Shown here: in pieces, positions 51,524-59,238 of the stretch
How positions within the stretch are numbered: position 1 is the first letter of the stretch
Layout of the letters: every line of letters starts with the position of its first letter
NCBI GenBank assembly: GCA_020629695.1
Contig: JAHDCV010000006.1
Coordinates: 28,491-92,490, forward strand
Length of the DNA stretch: 64,000 bases
Direction: 5' to 3'
DNA from: Acidimicrobiales bacterium
GTDB lineage: Bacteria > Actinomycetota > Acidimicrobiia > Acidimicrobiales > SZUA-35
Translations under genes and position numbers: made by a program
Notes under the pieces: model-generated
What the model was told of the DNA's origin: nothing
The model's database searches: none
The model's input: only the letters and a program-made list of their open reading frames with translations

Positions 51524-52459
51524 TTGGCGAAGGAACGAGCAGAGCGTGACGAAGAAGATCTCGTCCGGCTGTATCTCACCGACATCGGCCAGTACCCCCT
51601 CCTGACCAAGGAGGACGAGGTCCGCCTCGCCCAGGCGATCGAAGCGGGCAAGGCCGCGTCGGAGGAGATGTCGACGGCCACGGAACTCACGCCTGCGCGC
51701 AAGCGCGAACTCCGCCGGGAGATCCGCCGGGGCAACGAAGCCGAGATGACGTTCGTCCAGTCCAACCTCCGGTTGGTCGTGTCGATCGCGAAGAAGTACC
51801 AGGCCTCCGGCCTGCCGCTGCTCGACCTCATCCAGGAGGGCAACCTCGGTCTGATGCACGCCGTCGAGAAGTTCGACTGGCGCAAGGGCTTCAAGTTCTC
51901 GACGTACGCCACCTGGTGGATCCGTCAGGCCATCACCCGTGGCATCGCCAACACGGGGCGGACCATCCGTCTGCCCGTGCACGCCGGAGACACCCTCGCC
52001 CGGCTCCAGAAGGCACGTTCCCGCCTGGAGCTGAAGCTCGGTCGTCCGGCCACGTTGTCCGAACTCTCGGCCGAGGTCGAGATGCCGGAGGACAAGGTGA
52101 CCGAAGCGCTGCGCTTCGCTGCCGAGCCGTTGTCGCTCTCCGAGCCCCTCCGCGAAGACGGCGACGCCGAACTCGGCGATGTCGTCGAGGATCGTGGCGC
52201 CGACTCACCGTTCGAGGTCGCCGCCACGGCGTTGCTGCCCGACGAGATCAGCCGCCTGCTCGCTCCGCTCGACGAGCGCGAGCGCGAGATCCTGAAACTG
52301 CGGTTCGGTCTCGACCGTGGCGAGCCCCGCACCCTCGAAGAGGTCGGCGAGCACTTCAACCTCACCCGTGAGCGGATCCGCCAGATCGAAGCCCGGGCGA
52401 TGTCGAAGCTGCGTCACCCGTCGTCCGACACCGGCGCCCGCGACCTGCTCGCTGTCTGA
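51524..52459 (+). CDS. Principal-like (group 2) RNA polymerase sigma factor
   Basis: 311 residues of the sigma-70 RpoD/HrdB/SigB class. Region 1.2 is DLVRLYLTDIGQYPLLT, region 2 includes NLRLVVSIAKKYQASGLPLLDLIQEGNLGLM and FKFSTYATWWIRQAI, region 3 follows, and region 4 ends with FNLTRERIRQIEARAMSKLRHP. Too short for a primary sigma factor with region 1.1. A TTG start at 51524 has GAGAGG about 10 bases upstream. An inverted repeat in its promoter suggests dedicated control. Confidence 0.9.
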   Translation: MAKERAERDEEDLVRLYLTDIGQYPLLTKEDEVRLAQAIEAGKAASEEMSTATELTPARKRELRREIRRGNEAEMTFVQSNLRLVVSIAKKYQASGLPLLDLIQEGNLGLMHAVEKFDWRKGFKFSTYATWWIRQAITRGIANTGRTIRLPVHAGDTLARLQKARSRLELKLGRPATLSELSAEVEMPEDKVTEALRFAAEPLSLSEPLREDGDAELGDVVEDRGADSPFEVAATALLPDEISRLLAPLDEREREILKLRFGLDRGEPRTLEEVGEHFNLTRERIRQIEARAMSKLRHPSSDTGARDLLAV

Positions 52460-52539
52460 CGTCCGCCCCGCGAGCGCCCGAAGCGTCTCGGCGGCCGCGT
52501 CGATCGACCCGGGCTGGTGGATGGGAGAGACTCAGGCGC

Positions 52540-53439
52540 ATGGCGAATCTGCGCGTGCTGACCCTGAACATCGGCTCCGTCCTGGAGGCGAGGTGGGAAG
52601 AGCGTCAGCACGAGATCGCGGCCTGGCTGCTCGACCTCGAACCCGACGTGGTGTGTCTGCAGGAGTCTTCGGAGTCGCCCAGCCGGCCGAACCGTGCGGG
52701 TGACGTCGCCGACCTGGTCGCCGCTGCGGGCGGCCCGGCCTACGAATGGGCGTTCGGTGGGTTCGAACCGACGTCGCCGTTCTTCGCCGGCCTCGACGAG
52801 TCGAGCCTGCTGTTCGGCTCGGCGGTGCTCAGTCGGTGGCCGATCGATCGGACCGGGTTGCATCGGCTTCCGATTCGAGAGGATCTCCCCGGTGCGCGCG
52901 GGGTCGGTTGGGAGCTGTTCCATGCCCACACCGCCGGCCTCGACATCTTCTCGACCCATCTGGCGGCCGCTCCGTTCGAGGGTCAGCATCGACGTCTCCA
53001 AGTCGTCGAGATCGATCGGCTGGTCAACGTGGTCCGGCAGGATCTCGATCCACTGATCTCCCCGGCCCGCTCGGCCATGCCGCCGATCCTCTGCGGCGAC
53101 TTCAACGCCGAACCCGAGTCGGACGAGATCCGCTATCTCTGTGGCTACACCGCCTTGGACGGGCACACGACCTTCTGGCAGGACGCGTGGAGGGTCGCGG
53201 GTGACGGGACGGCGGGGCTCACGCAGGACTGGCGAGACAACGAACTCGCCGCGGCACTCAACGTGCACCGGAAGCGGATCGACTACGTCTTCGTCGGGGA
53301 TCCGTTCCTCCGCCGCGGCGGTGGCGGTCGGGTGGTGCACGCGGAGGTCGTGTGTCACGAGCCGAAGACCGGCGTCGTCGCCAGCGATCACCGTGGTGTG
53401 CTCGCCGACATCGTCTGGCCGGACCGTCCGGGAGTGTGA
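52540..53439 (+). CDS. Endonuclease/exonuclease/phosphatase (EEP) family protein
   Basis: 299 residues. LRVLTLNIG, DVVCLQESS, IFSTHLAAAP, ILCGDFNAEPES and the terminal ASDHRGVLADI are the strands and catalytic residues of the DNase I-like fold (Glu, His, Asp-Asn, Asp-His). It could act on nucleic acid, phospholipid head groups or sugar phosphates. No signal peptide, so cytoplasmic. ATG at 52540. Confidence 0.83.
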   Translation: MANLRVLTLNIGSVLEARWEERQHEIAAWLLDLEPDVVCLQESSESPSRPNRAGDVADLVAAAGGPAYEWAFGGFEPTSPFFAGLDESSLLFGSAVLSRWPIDRTGLHRLPIREDLPGARGVGWELFHAHTAGLDIFSTHLAAAPFEGQHRRLQVVEIDRLVNVVRQDLDPLISPARSAMPPILCGDFNAEPESDEIRYLCGYTALDGHTTFWQDAWRVAGDGTAGLTQDWRDNELAAALNVHRKRIDYVFVGDPFLRRGGGGRVVHAEVVCHEPKTGVVASDHRGVLADIVWPDRPGV

Positions 53440-53486
53440 GCACGGGGAGCGAACCGCGCGATCCGTCGTGCCGGGTCCGAGCCTGA

Positions 53487-53582
53487 TGGCGGAGGTGGAC
53501 GGGAATCGAACCCGCCGGACGGGGATCACCCGTCCCACCCGCTTTGAAGGCGGGGGAGCCCACCAGGCGCTCGGACACCTCC
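53487..53582 (-). tRNA. selC: tRNA-Sec(TCA), selC
   Basis: 96 bases on the minus strand, 5' G at 53582, encoded CCA at 53487-53489, discriminator G. The anticodon stem CCCGC/GCGGG holds the loop CTTCAAA, so the anticodon is TCA (53545-53547), which reads UGA. The extra arm is long (GGACGGG paired with CCCGTCC). The length, long extra arm and UCA anticodon together identify selenocysteine tRNA rather than tRNA-Ser. It pairs with selA-selB at 24-27 kb. Transcription could start at the mature 5' end, as TACGCT lies 7 bases upstream. Confidence 0.93.
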
Positions 53583-53751
53583 ACCAGCGAGCGTAGCGAC
53601 GGTTCGCGCCTGGGCGAGCGGCGGATACCGGCGGACTCGAGCGCCTCCGGTGATCGAGTGTCATCGAGCGCGTGTCACCGAGATCGACAGCAGTTAAGCT
53701 GCGTTCACTTGCAGCCACCGCTGCCGATGACGGGCCGGCGAAGGTGCGCGG

Positions 53752-54375
53752 ATGCGAGTGGTGTGGTCTCCCAAGGGCGGCGTCGGATCGACGTCGATCG
53801 CGATCGGTCTGGCGTGGCGCCGGGCCGAGGTCGCTCCGTCGTGGCTGATCGATGTGCACGGTGGCGTTGCCGCCGTGTTGGGGGTCGAGTCGGCCACGTT
53901 GGGTCTGGCCGACTGGGCCGACGCAACGGATGCACCGGACGACGCGCTCGCTCGGTTGACCCGTGAGGTGGCACCCGGTGTGGGACTGCTCGGCCCCGGA
54001 ACCGCCTCGATCGGAGGTGAGCTCGACGTCCGACGGCTGCGGTCGGAGACCCTCGCCGTCGGGCCGACGGTCATCGTGGATGCCGGTACCCATCCGGTCA
54101 CGTCAGCTCTCGTGGCTGCGGCGGATCGATCCACGATGGTGCTCCGGAACTGCGGTGCCGCCGTCGCGATGGCGGTGCGCTGCCCGATCGTGGCGGACGA
54201 GGTGTTCGTGATCGTGGAGCCGGGTCGTGCGCTGCGCGGTCGCGATGTGGAGCGGGCACTCGATGTGCCCGCGGTCGAGGTCCCCTTCGTTCCTGCGATG
54301 GCCGGCGCCACCGACGTCGGGCTCTCCCGGGCCGGTGTTCCCCGACGCCTGGCCCGAGCGCTGCGTGTGGCATGA
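53752..54375 (+). CDS. TadZ/CpaE-like pilus assembly ATPase homologue
   Basis: 207 residues of the SIMIBI/MinD fold. The Walker A is PKGGVGSTS, in which the P-loop Lys is replaced by Ser while the signature Lys at the start is kept, so ATP hydrolysis may be lost, as in some TadZ proteins. VIVDAGTHP holds the Walker B Asp. TadZ localises the Tad machine at the pole or septum. ATGA overlap with the next gene. Confidence 0.72.
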   Translation: MRVVWSPKGGVGSTSIAIGLAWRRAEVAPSWLIDVHGGVAAVLGVESATLGLADWADATDAPDDALARLTREVAPGVGLLGPGTASIGGELDVRRLRSETLAVGPTVIVDAGTHPVTSALVAAADRSTMVLRNCGAAVAMAVRCPIVADEVFVIVEPGRALRGRDVERALDVPAVEVPFVPAMAGATDVGLSRAGVPRRLARALRVA

Positions 54376-55436
54376 CGGGCATCGACCTCACGGCGGAGCT
54401 GCTCGATGAAGCCGTCGCCCGGCCCGGGATCGGAGCCGGGGCGTTGCTGGAGCGGGCACGCCGGTTGGATCCGCTCCGTCCGCTGAGCGAGGTGGAGCAG
54501 ATCGTCACCACGGTCCGGCGCCGCGCCGACGGGCTCGCCGCCCTCGCACCCGCGCTCGATGCTCCTGATGTCGACGAGGTGATGGTGTCGGCAGACGGCG
54601 TCTGGGTCGAGCGTGCCGGTGTGGTCGAGCGGCTCCGACTCGATCTGAGCCGGGTCGAAGTGGACGTCGTGGTCGAGCGCATCCTGAAGCCGCTGGGCCT
54701 CCGGGTCGATCCGTCATCGCCGATGATCGATGCGCGACTGCCCGACGGAAGCCGCGTCAACGTGGTCGTCCCGCCCCTCTGTCCGGACGGGCCGGTCGTG
54801 ACCATCCGGCGGTTCGCCGACCGTCGAGTTCGCCTCGTCGAGTTCTGTCCCGACCCGGAGGTCGAGGCGTTCGTGGTGGACCGTGTGCGGCGCCGATCCT
54901 CGATCCTCGTGGTGGGCGGCACCGGTGCCGGCAAGACGACGCTGCTCAACGCGCTGGCGGGGTCGATCGATCCCGGAGAACGGGTGATCACGGTGGAGGA
55001 CACCGCCGAACTCCGCCTGCGGCTCCCGCATGTCGTCCGTCTCGAAGCCCGACCTGCCAACGCCGAGGGCGTCGGCGCGGTGCCGTTGGGTGCGTTGCTC
55101 CGCAATGCGCTCCGGATGCGGCCCGACCGCCTCGTGGTCGGTGAGGTGCGCGGCGCCGAGGCGTTCGACCTGCTGCTGGCGCTGAACACGGGTCACGACG
55201 GGTCGATGGCGACATGCCATGCCGTGTCGGCCGCCACCGGCCTGGAGCGGCTCGCTCTGCTGGCGACGATGGGGCGGCCCGGACTCGATCCCGCCCTCGT
55301 TCGCCACCAGGTGGCCACCGGGATCGACAGCGTCGCGGTGGTCCGACGAACGGCCGAGGGGCGCCGACTCGTGGAACTCGCCGATGTCGTGGACGACGGG
55401 GGCCTCCCGGTGGCCGAGGTGGTGTGGGCCGGATGA
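54372..55436 (+). CDS. Tad/Flp pilus secretion ATPase TadA/CpaF
   Basis: 354 residues of the secretion ATPase (GspE) superfamily. VVGGTGAGKTTLLNAL is Walker A near 179-194, then VITVEDTAELRL (Asp box), VVGEVRGAEAFDLLLALNTGHDGSMATCHA (Walker B and His box). It powers assembly or retraction of Flp pili. Coupled upstream and downstream by ATGA overlaps. Confidence 0.9.
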   Translation: MTGIDLTAELLDEAVARPGIGAGALLERARRLDPLRPLSEVEQIVTTVRRRADGLAALAPALDAPDVDEVMVSADGVWVERAGVVERLRLDLSRVEVDVVVERILKPLGLRVDPSSPMIDARLPDGSRVNVVVPPLCPDGPVVTIRRFADRRVRLVEFCPDPEVEAFVVDRVRRRSSILVVGGTGAGKTTLLNALAGSIDPGERVITVEDTAELRLRLPHVVRLEARPANAEGVGAVPLGALLRNALRMRPDRLVVGEVRGAEAFDLLLALNTGHDGSMATCHAVSAATGLERLALLATMGRPGLDPALVRHQVATGIDSVAVVRRTAEGRRLVELADVVDDGGLPVAEVVWAG

Positions 55437-56200
55437 GTGGGCCGTGGTTGCGTGGGAACCTCGCAGCTCCGCGTTTCCGGCGTCGGGGGCCGAGTCCGAT
55501 CGTTCGACGGAGCCTCGTGATCCGCTCGGGGCTCGACGGCGTCACCGTCGCGGCCGGTGGCGCTGGCCTGGTCGTTTCGCTGGCGATCGGGTCGTGGCTT
55601 CCGTCGGTGCTCGGCGTCCTGGCCGCGGTGATCATCGGGCTGGCTCGTCGAGACCACGCCATCGAACGACGCGGCCGGGCCCGGCGCGAGGCGATCCGGT
55701 CGACGCTCTCCCGGATCGATGCCTCGGCCCGGGCGGGCACTGCGCTCGGGCCGGCGGTGCAGGCGGCGTGTGCCGGCCCGGCGACCGAGCATCCACACCT
55801 CCTGGCCGTCGGCACCCGGCTCGAGCGAGGTTTCCCACTCGCGCAAGCGCTCGACATCGAGTCGACCGACCGGGACGAGTCGCTCGACCTCGTGCTGGTC
55901 ACGCTGTCGGTCCTGGCCGGGCGCGGTGGGCCGGCGACCGCTGCGTTGAGCCGCCTCCTCGACGTGATCGACGCGCTCGACGCCGCCGCAGCCGATGAGC
56001 GGGCGGCCTCGGCGCAGGTGCGTGCATCGGCCCTCGTGCTGGTCTGCCTCCCGGTCGCCTTCGCCGCTCTCGGCGCCTCGGTCGACGCGGAGATCCGGTC
56101 GGTGTTCCTCGACCGTCCGATCGGTGCGCTCTGTGTTGCGGTCGCCGGCGGGTTGGATCTGCTCGGGTGGCGATGGACGCGGCGGTTGGTGGCCGCATGA
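55433..56200 (+). CDS. Tad pilus inner-membrane protein TadB
   Basis: 255 residues. Two N-terminal membrane segments (about 35-65), a cytoplasmic helical T2SSF domain with LSVLAGRGGPATAALSRLLDVIDALD, and C-terminal membrane segments (about 190-245). Together with the next gene product it forms the platform for pilin polymerisation. ATGA overlap on both sides. Confidence 0.83.
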   Translation: MSGPWLRGNLAAPRFRRRGPSPIVRRSLVIRSGLDGVTVAAGGAGLVVSLAIGSWLPSVLGVLAAVIIGLARRDHAIERRGRARREAIRSTLSRIDASARAGTALGPAVQAACAGPATEHPHLLAVGTRLERGFPLAQALDIESTDRDESLDLVLVTLSVLAGRGGPATAALSRLLDVIDALDAAAADERAASAQVRASALVLVCLPVAFAALGASVDAEIRSVFLDRPIGALCVAVAGGLDLLGWRWTRRLVAA

Positions 56201-56874
56201 ACGTGGTCGTCACGTTGATGCTGGTGGTTGCGCTGTGGGTGGCACCGCTCGGGCGGCCGGTTCGGGTCGGTCTCGTGGTCGGCGGTCGGCCACGAGTGCG
56301 AGGCAGGGTCGTGTCGATCGTGGCGGGATCCATCGCCGGTGCCGCGCTCGCGCCGATACCGGCATCGATCGTCGCCGTCGTCGGATGGGTCGCGCTTCGG
56401 CGACGTCGTCTGGCCTCGGCCGAGCGGGCCGATGCCGAGCGGGCGGACAGTGTCGTGGAGGTGGCCGATCTGCTGGGTGTCGTCGTCGGCGCCGGCGGGA
56501 GTGTGGCGGAGGCGCTCGCTCTGGTGGCCGACCGCGGGCCCGAGTCGATCCGCCCGGCGTTCCTGGCCGTTCTCGCTGATGCCGAGCACGGCTTGGGTCT
56601 CGTGTCGTCGCTCCAGCGCGCCGAGCTGCCCAGCTCGTTCCGGCCGCTGCTCGCGGGTCTGGTCTCCGCCGAGCGTGACGGCGCGCCGCTCGGCGTCGTC
56701 GTCGCCCGGCTCGCCGACAGCGCCAGGGCGGCGCGTGCCGCCCGTATGCGCGCCCGTATGCAGCGGCTGCCGGTGCTGCTGCTCGCCCCGCTCACGCTGT
56801 GTTTCCTTCCAGCGGTCCTCATCGGAGCGGTGGTCCCGGTGGTGCTCGCCCACCTCACCGTCCTCGGTCTCTGA
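56197..56874 (+). CDS. Tad pilus inner-membrane protein TadC
   Basis: 225 residues with the same T2SSF architecture as TadB: N-terminal membrane helices, a cytoplasmic helical domain with SVAEALALVADRGPESIRPAFL-type core and C-terminal helices ending in LCFLPAVLIGAVVPVVL. Start ATG overlaps the TadB stop. The gene is followed by a 61-base spacer before the pilin. Confidence 0.82.
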   Translation: MNVVVTLMLVVALWVAPLGRPVRVGLVVGGRPRVRGRVVSIVAGSIAGAALAPIPASIVAVVGWVALRRRRLASAERADAERADSVVEVADLLGVVVGAGGSVAEALALVADRGPESIRPAFLAVLADAEHGLGLVSSLQRAELPSSFRPLLAGLVSAERDGAPLGVVVARLADSARAARAARMRARMQRLPVLLLAPLTLCFLPAVLIGAVVPVVLAHLTVLGL

Positions 56875-56935
56875 ACCCGTTCTCGCAGCATCCCGCTGCC
56901 GCCCGCGAGGGCCCACCCGTTCCAAAGGAGTCCAC

Positions 56936-57127
56936 ATGGACGAACCCACATCAAACACGGCGTTGCGGCGAGTGCACGAAGCCGGTCAGGCCACGGCGGA
57001 GTACGCCCTCGTCGTCCTCGGCGCCGCGGCCGTCGCCGGTCTCTTCATCGCCTGGGCGGCCGGGACCGGTCGGATCGGCGACCTGCTGAACGCGGTCATC
57101 GACGCGGTCATCGGGCAGGTCGGCTGA
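56936..57127 (+). CDS. Flp-type pilin-like protein (DUF4244)
   Basis: 63 residues. A short charged leader, AGQATAEYALVVLG with the conserved Glu five residues after the expected prepilin cut, and one long hydrophobic helix ending VIDAVIGQVG. It fits the DUF4244 pilins of actinobacterial Tad loci. AAAGGAG at 56924-56930 is a strong ribosome site, consistent with high expression as main pilus subunit. Confidence 0.78.
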   Translation: MDEPTSNTALRRVHEAGQATAEYALVVLGAAAVAGLFIAWAAGTGRIGDLLNAVIDAVIGQVG

Positions 57128-57501
57128 TGCGGTGGGGTCGCGGCGAGCCCGGGCAGGCGACCGTCGAGGTGGTCCTCGTGCTACCGATCGTGGTGATGCT
57201 CGGGCTCGTCGTGGCCCAACTCGGTCTGGTCACCCTCGATGCCCTTCTGCTCCACCACGCGGTCCGTGAGGCAGCCCGCGCCGCCGCGGTCGACCCCGAC
57301 CCGGGGGTCGCCTCGGCGGCCGGTCGGGGGGCTTCGTCACTCGATGTGGGCCGGCTGTCGATCGAGCTCGGTGGCGGGCGCCGTGAGGGTGACACCCTCC
57401 TGGTGGTCGGGCGATACCGCTCGCCGACGGAGGTGCCTCTGGTGGGCTGGATGGTCGATGACGTGTCGTTGGAGGCGTCGGCGGCGATGCGGGTCGAGTG
57501 A
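57127..57501 (+). CDS. TadE-like pseudopilin
   Basis: 124 residues. GEPGQATVEVVLVLPIVVMLGLVVAQLGLVTLDALLLHHAVREAARAAAV-type N-terminus is the TadE signature with the conserved Glu, one hydrophobic helix and AREAARA. The C-terminal part is a small beta domain. It is a minor pilin or assembly factor. Start shares a base with the previous stop (TGATG). TadF and a prepilin peptidase are not adjacent. Confidence 0.8.
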   Translation: MRWGRGEPGQATVEVVLVLPIVVMLGLVVAQLGLVTLDALLLHHAVREAARAAAVDPDPGVASAAGRGASSLDVGRLSIELGGGRREGDTLLVVGRYRSPTEVPLVGWMVDDVSLEASAAMRVE

Positions 57502-57504
57502 CGA

Positions 57505-58167
57505 CTACCGGCGGTCGGCCGCGTAGATGATCAGTCGCTCCATCACGTCGTCGCCGGCCGCGGCGACGTTGCCGGCGTCGAATGGCGGCTGCGGGTCGTA
57601 CTCGATCATGAGTTGCATCGCCTTCGCCGCGACCTCGTCCACGAGGAGCTCGCTCAGGCGGAGCGCCATGTCGATCCCGCTCGAGACGCCCGCGGCCGTG
57701 ATCACCCTGGCAGCGAGATGCTCGACCACACGTGTTCCGGTCGGTGTTGCGCCGAAGGCCGCGATGCGGTCGTAGGCGGACCAGTGCGTGGTCGCCTCGA
57801 GGCCATCGAGCAACCCGGCCGCACCGAGCACCTCCGACCCCGTGCAGACCGAGGTGGTGAATCTCGTCGTGTCGTGGGCGGACCGGACCCAGTCGATGAT
57901 CGGGCTGGCCTGGGCGGTCAGTGTGCGGGTGCCGAATCCTCCGGGCACGACGATCACATCGGGGTCGGGGAGGTCGTCGAGGGTCGCATCGACCATCAGC
58001 CCGAGGAAGCCGTTGTCGGTCCGGACCTCGCCGGTCTCGACCCCGACGAAGGTGACGCTCGAGCCGGGCAGGCGTTGCAGCACCTCGTAGGGCCCGATGG
58101 CGTCGAGGGCCGTCATGTGTTCGAAGAGCGGGATGGCGATGCGGAGCGGTGCGGGCGTGTCGGTCAT
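57505..58167 (-). CDS. DJ-1/PfpI family protein
   Basis: 220 residues. VIVVPGGFGTRTL and TTSVCTGSEVLGAAGLL hold the nucleophile-elbow Cys of the DJ-1/PfpI class I glutamine amidotransferase-like fold; THWSAYDRIAAFG follows as in isonitrile hydratase-like members. ATG at 58165-58167 overlaps the stop of the upstream regulator (ATGA), so the pair forms an operon in which both proteins share this fold. Confidence 0.83.
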   Translation of the reverse strand: MTDTPAPLRIAIPLFEHMTALDAIGPYEVLQRLPGSSVTFVGVETGEVRTDNGFLGLMVDATLDDLPDPDVIVVPGGFGTRTLTAQASPIIDWVRSAHDTTRFTTSVCTGSEVLGAAGLLDGLEATTHWSAYDRIAAFGATPTGTRVVEHLAARVITAAGVSSGIDMALRLSELLVDEVAAKAMQLMIEYDPQPPFDAGNVAAAGDDVMERLIIYAADRR

Positions 58168-59153
58168 GACGAGGTCTCCTGGAGTCGGAAGCGATTGCGG
58201 TAGTGGTCGGGGCTGACGCCGAGGCGCCGGACGAATGCCCGCCGCATGGTCTCGGCCGTTCCGAAGCCGGCATGGCGAGCGATCGCCTCCACGCCGGCTG
58301 GTGTTCGTTCGAGTTGGTTCCTGGCGACCGAGATCCGGATGTGTTCGAGATAGCGAGCCGGAGATTCGCCGACCTCGGCGCGGAAGCGGCGGCTGAAGTT
58401 CCGCTCGGACATGCCCACTTCGGTGGCCAAGCGGTCGACCGACCACGACGCGGACGGGTCTCGATGCATGAGCTGCTTCGCCTCGCTGATCGGCTCGGTC
58501 TCGGCCGCTTCGGACCAGACCGGCGCCGCGAACTGCGACTGCCCGCCCGTGCGGCGGAGGAACACGACCATCCATCGGGCGACGTCCTGAGCGAGTGCGG
58601 CGTCATGGTCGTGCTCGATCATCGCGAGCGCGAGGTCGATGCCCGCGACCACGCCCGCGGAGGACCAGACCGGGCCGTCGTGGATGTGGAGACGATCGTC
58701 TTCCACGATGATGTCGGGAAAGGCCGTGGCCAGCTTCCTCGACCGGGCCCAGTGGGTGGTCACCTGGCGTCCGCTCGCCCGTCCGGTCGCGGCGAGCAGG
58801 AACGTCCCGGTGCACACGGACGCGACGCGAGGTGTGCGGCCGGCGAGGTCGGTGGCCCAGGACCGATACGCCGGATCGTGGACCGCGTCGTGGACGCCGT
58901 CGCCACCGACGAAGACGACGGTGTCGGGTGTCGTCTCGTCGTCGGAGATCTGGTCCGGGATGATCCGGATGCCCGCCTCGGTCCGGATCGACGTGGCAGA
59001 CGGATGCACGACCCGGAGCCGGTATCCCGCTCCGGCTCGACCCGTCGACTCGATCAGCCGCGTCGCCGTCGAGAACATCTCCATCGGCCCCGCCAGGTCC
59101 AGCGTCTGGATGTCGTCGTAGACGGCGAACCAGATGGTGTGCTCACTCCTCAC
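58164..59153 (-). CDS. GlxA-type AraC family transcriptional regulator
   Basis: 329 residues. The N-terminal half is a DJ-1/PfpI domain (VVFVGGDG, VASVCTGTFLLAATG, TTHWARS); the C-terminal 100 residues are an AraC domain with WSVDRLATEVGMSERNFSRRFRAEVGESPARYLEHIR. It likely controls the adjacent PfpI gene and itself. GTG at 59151-59153 is chosen as it starts right before the domain; a longer open frame runs into the gene upstream. Confidence 0.87.
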   Translation of the reverse strand: MRSEHTIWFAVYDDIQTLDLAGPMEMFSTATRLIESTGRAGAGYRLRVVHPSATSIRTEAGIRIIPDQISDDETTPDTVVFVGGDGVHDAVHDPAYRSWATDLAGRTPRVASVCTGTFLLAATGRASGRQVTTHWARSRKLATAFPDIIVEDDRLHIHDGPVWSSAGVVAGIDLALAMIEHDHDAALAQDVARWMVVFLRRTGGQSQFAAPVWSEAAETEPISEAKQLMHRDPSASWSVDRLATEVGMSERNFSRRFRAEVGESPARYLEHIRISVARNQLERTPAGVEAIARHAGFGTAETMRRAFVRRLGVSPDHYRNRFRLQETSS

Positions 59154-59238
59154 GCCCTGAGCATCGACGCCGACCTCGATGGCGTCAATGCCACGCTCCC
59201 CACGGTTCCGGCCACCGTGGTCGGCTGATGACCGTTGC

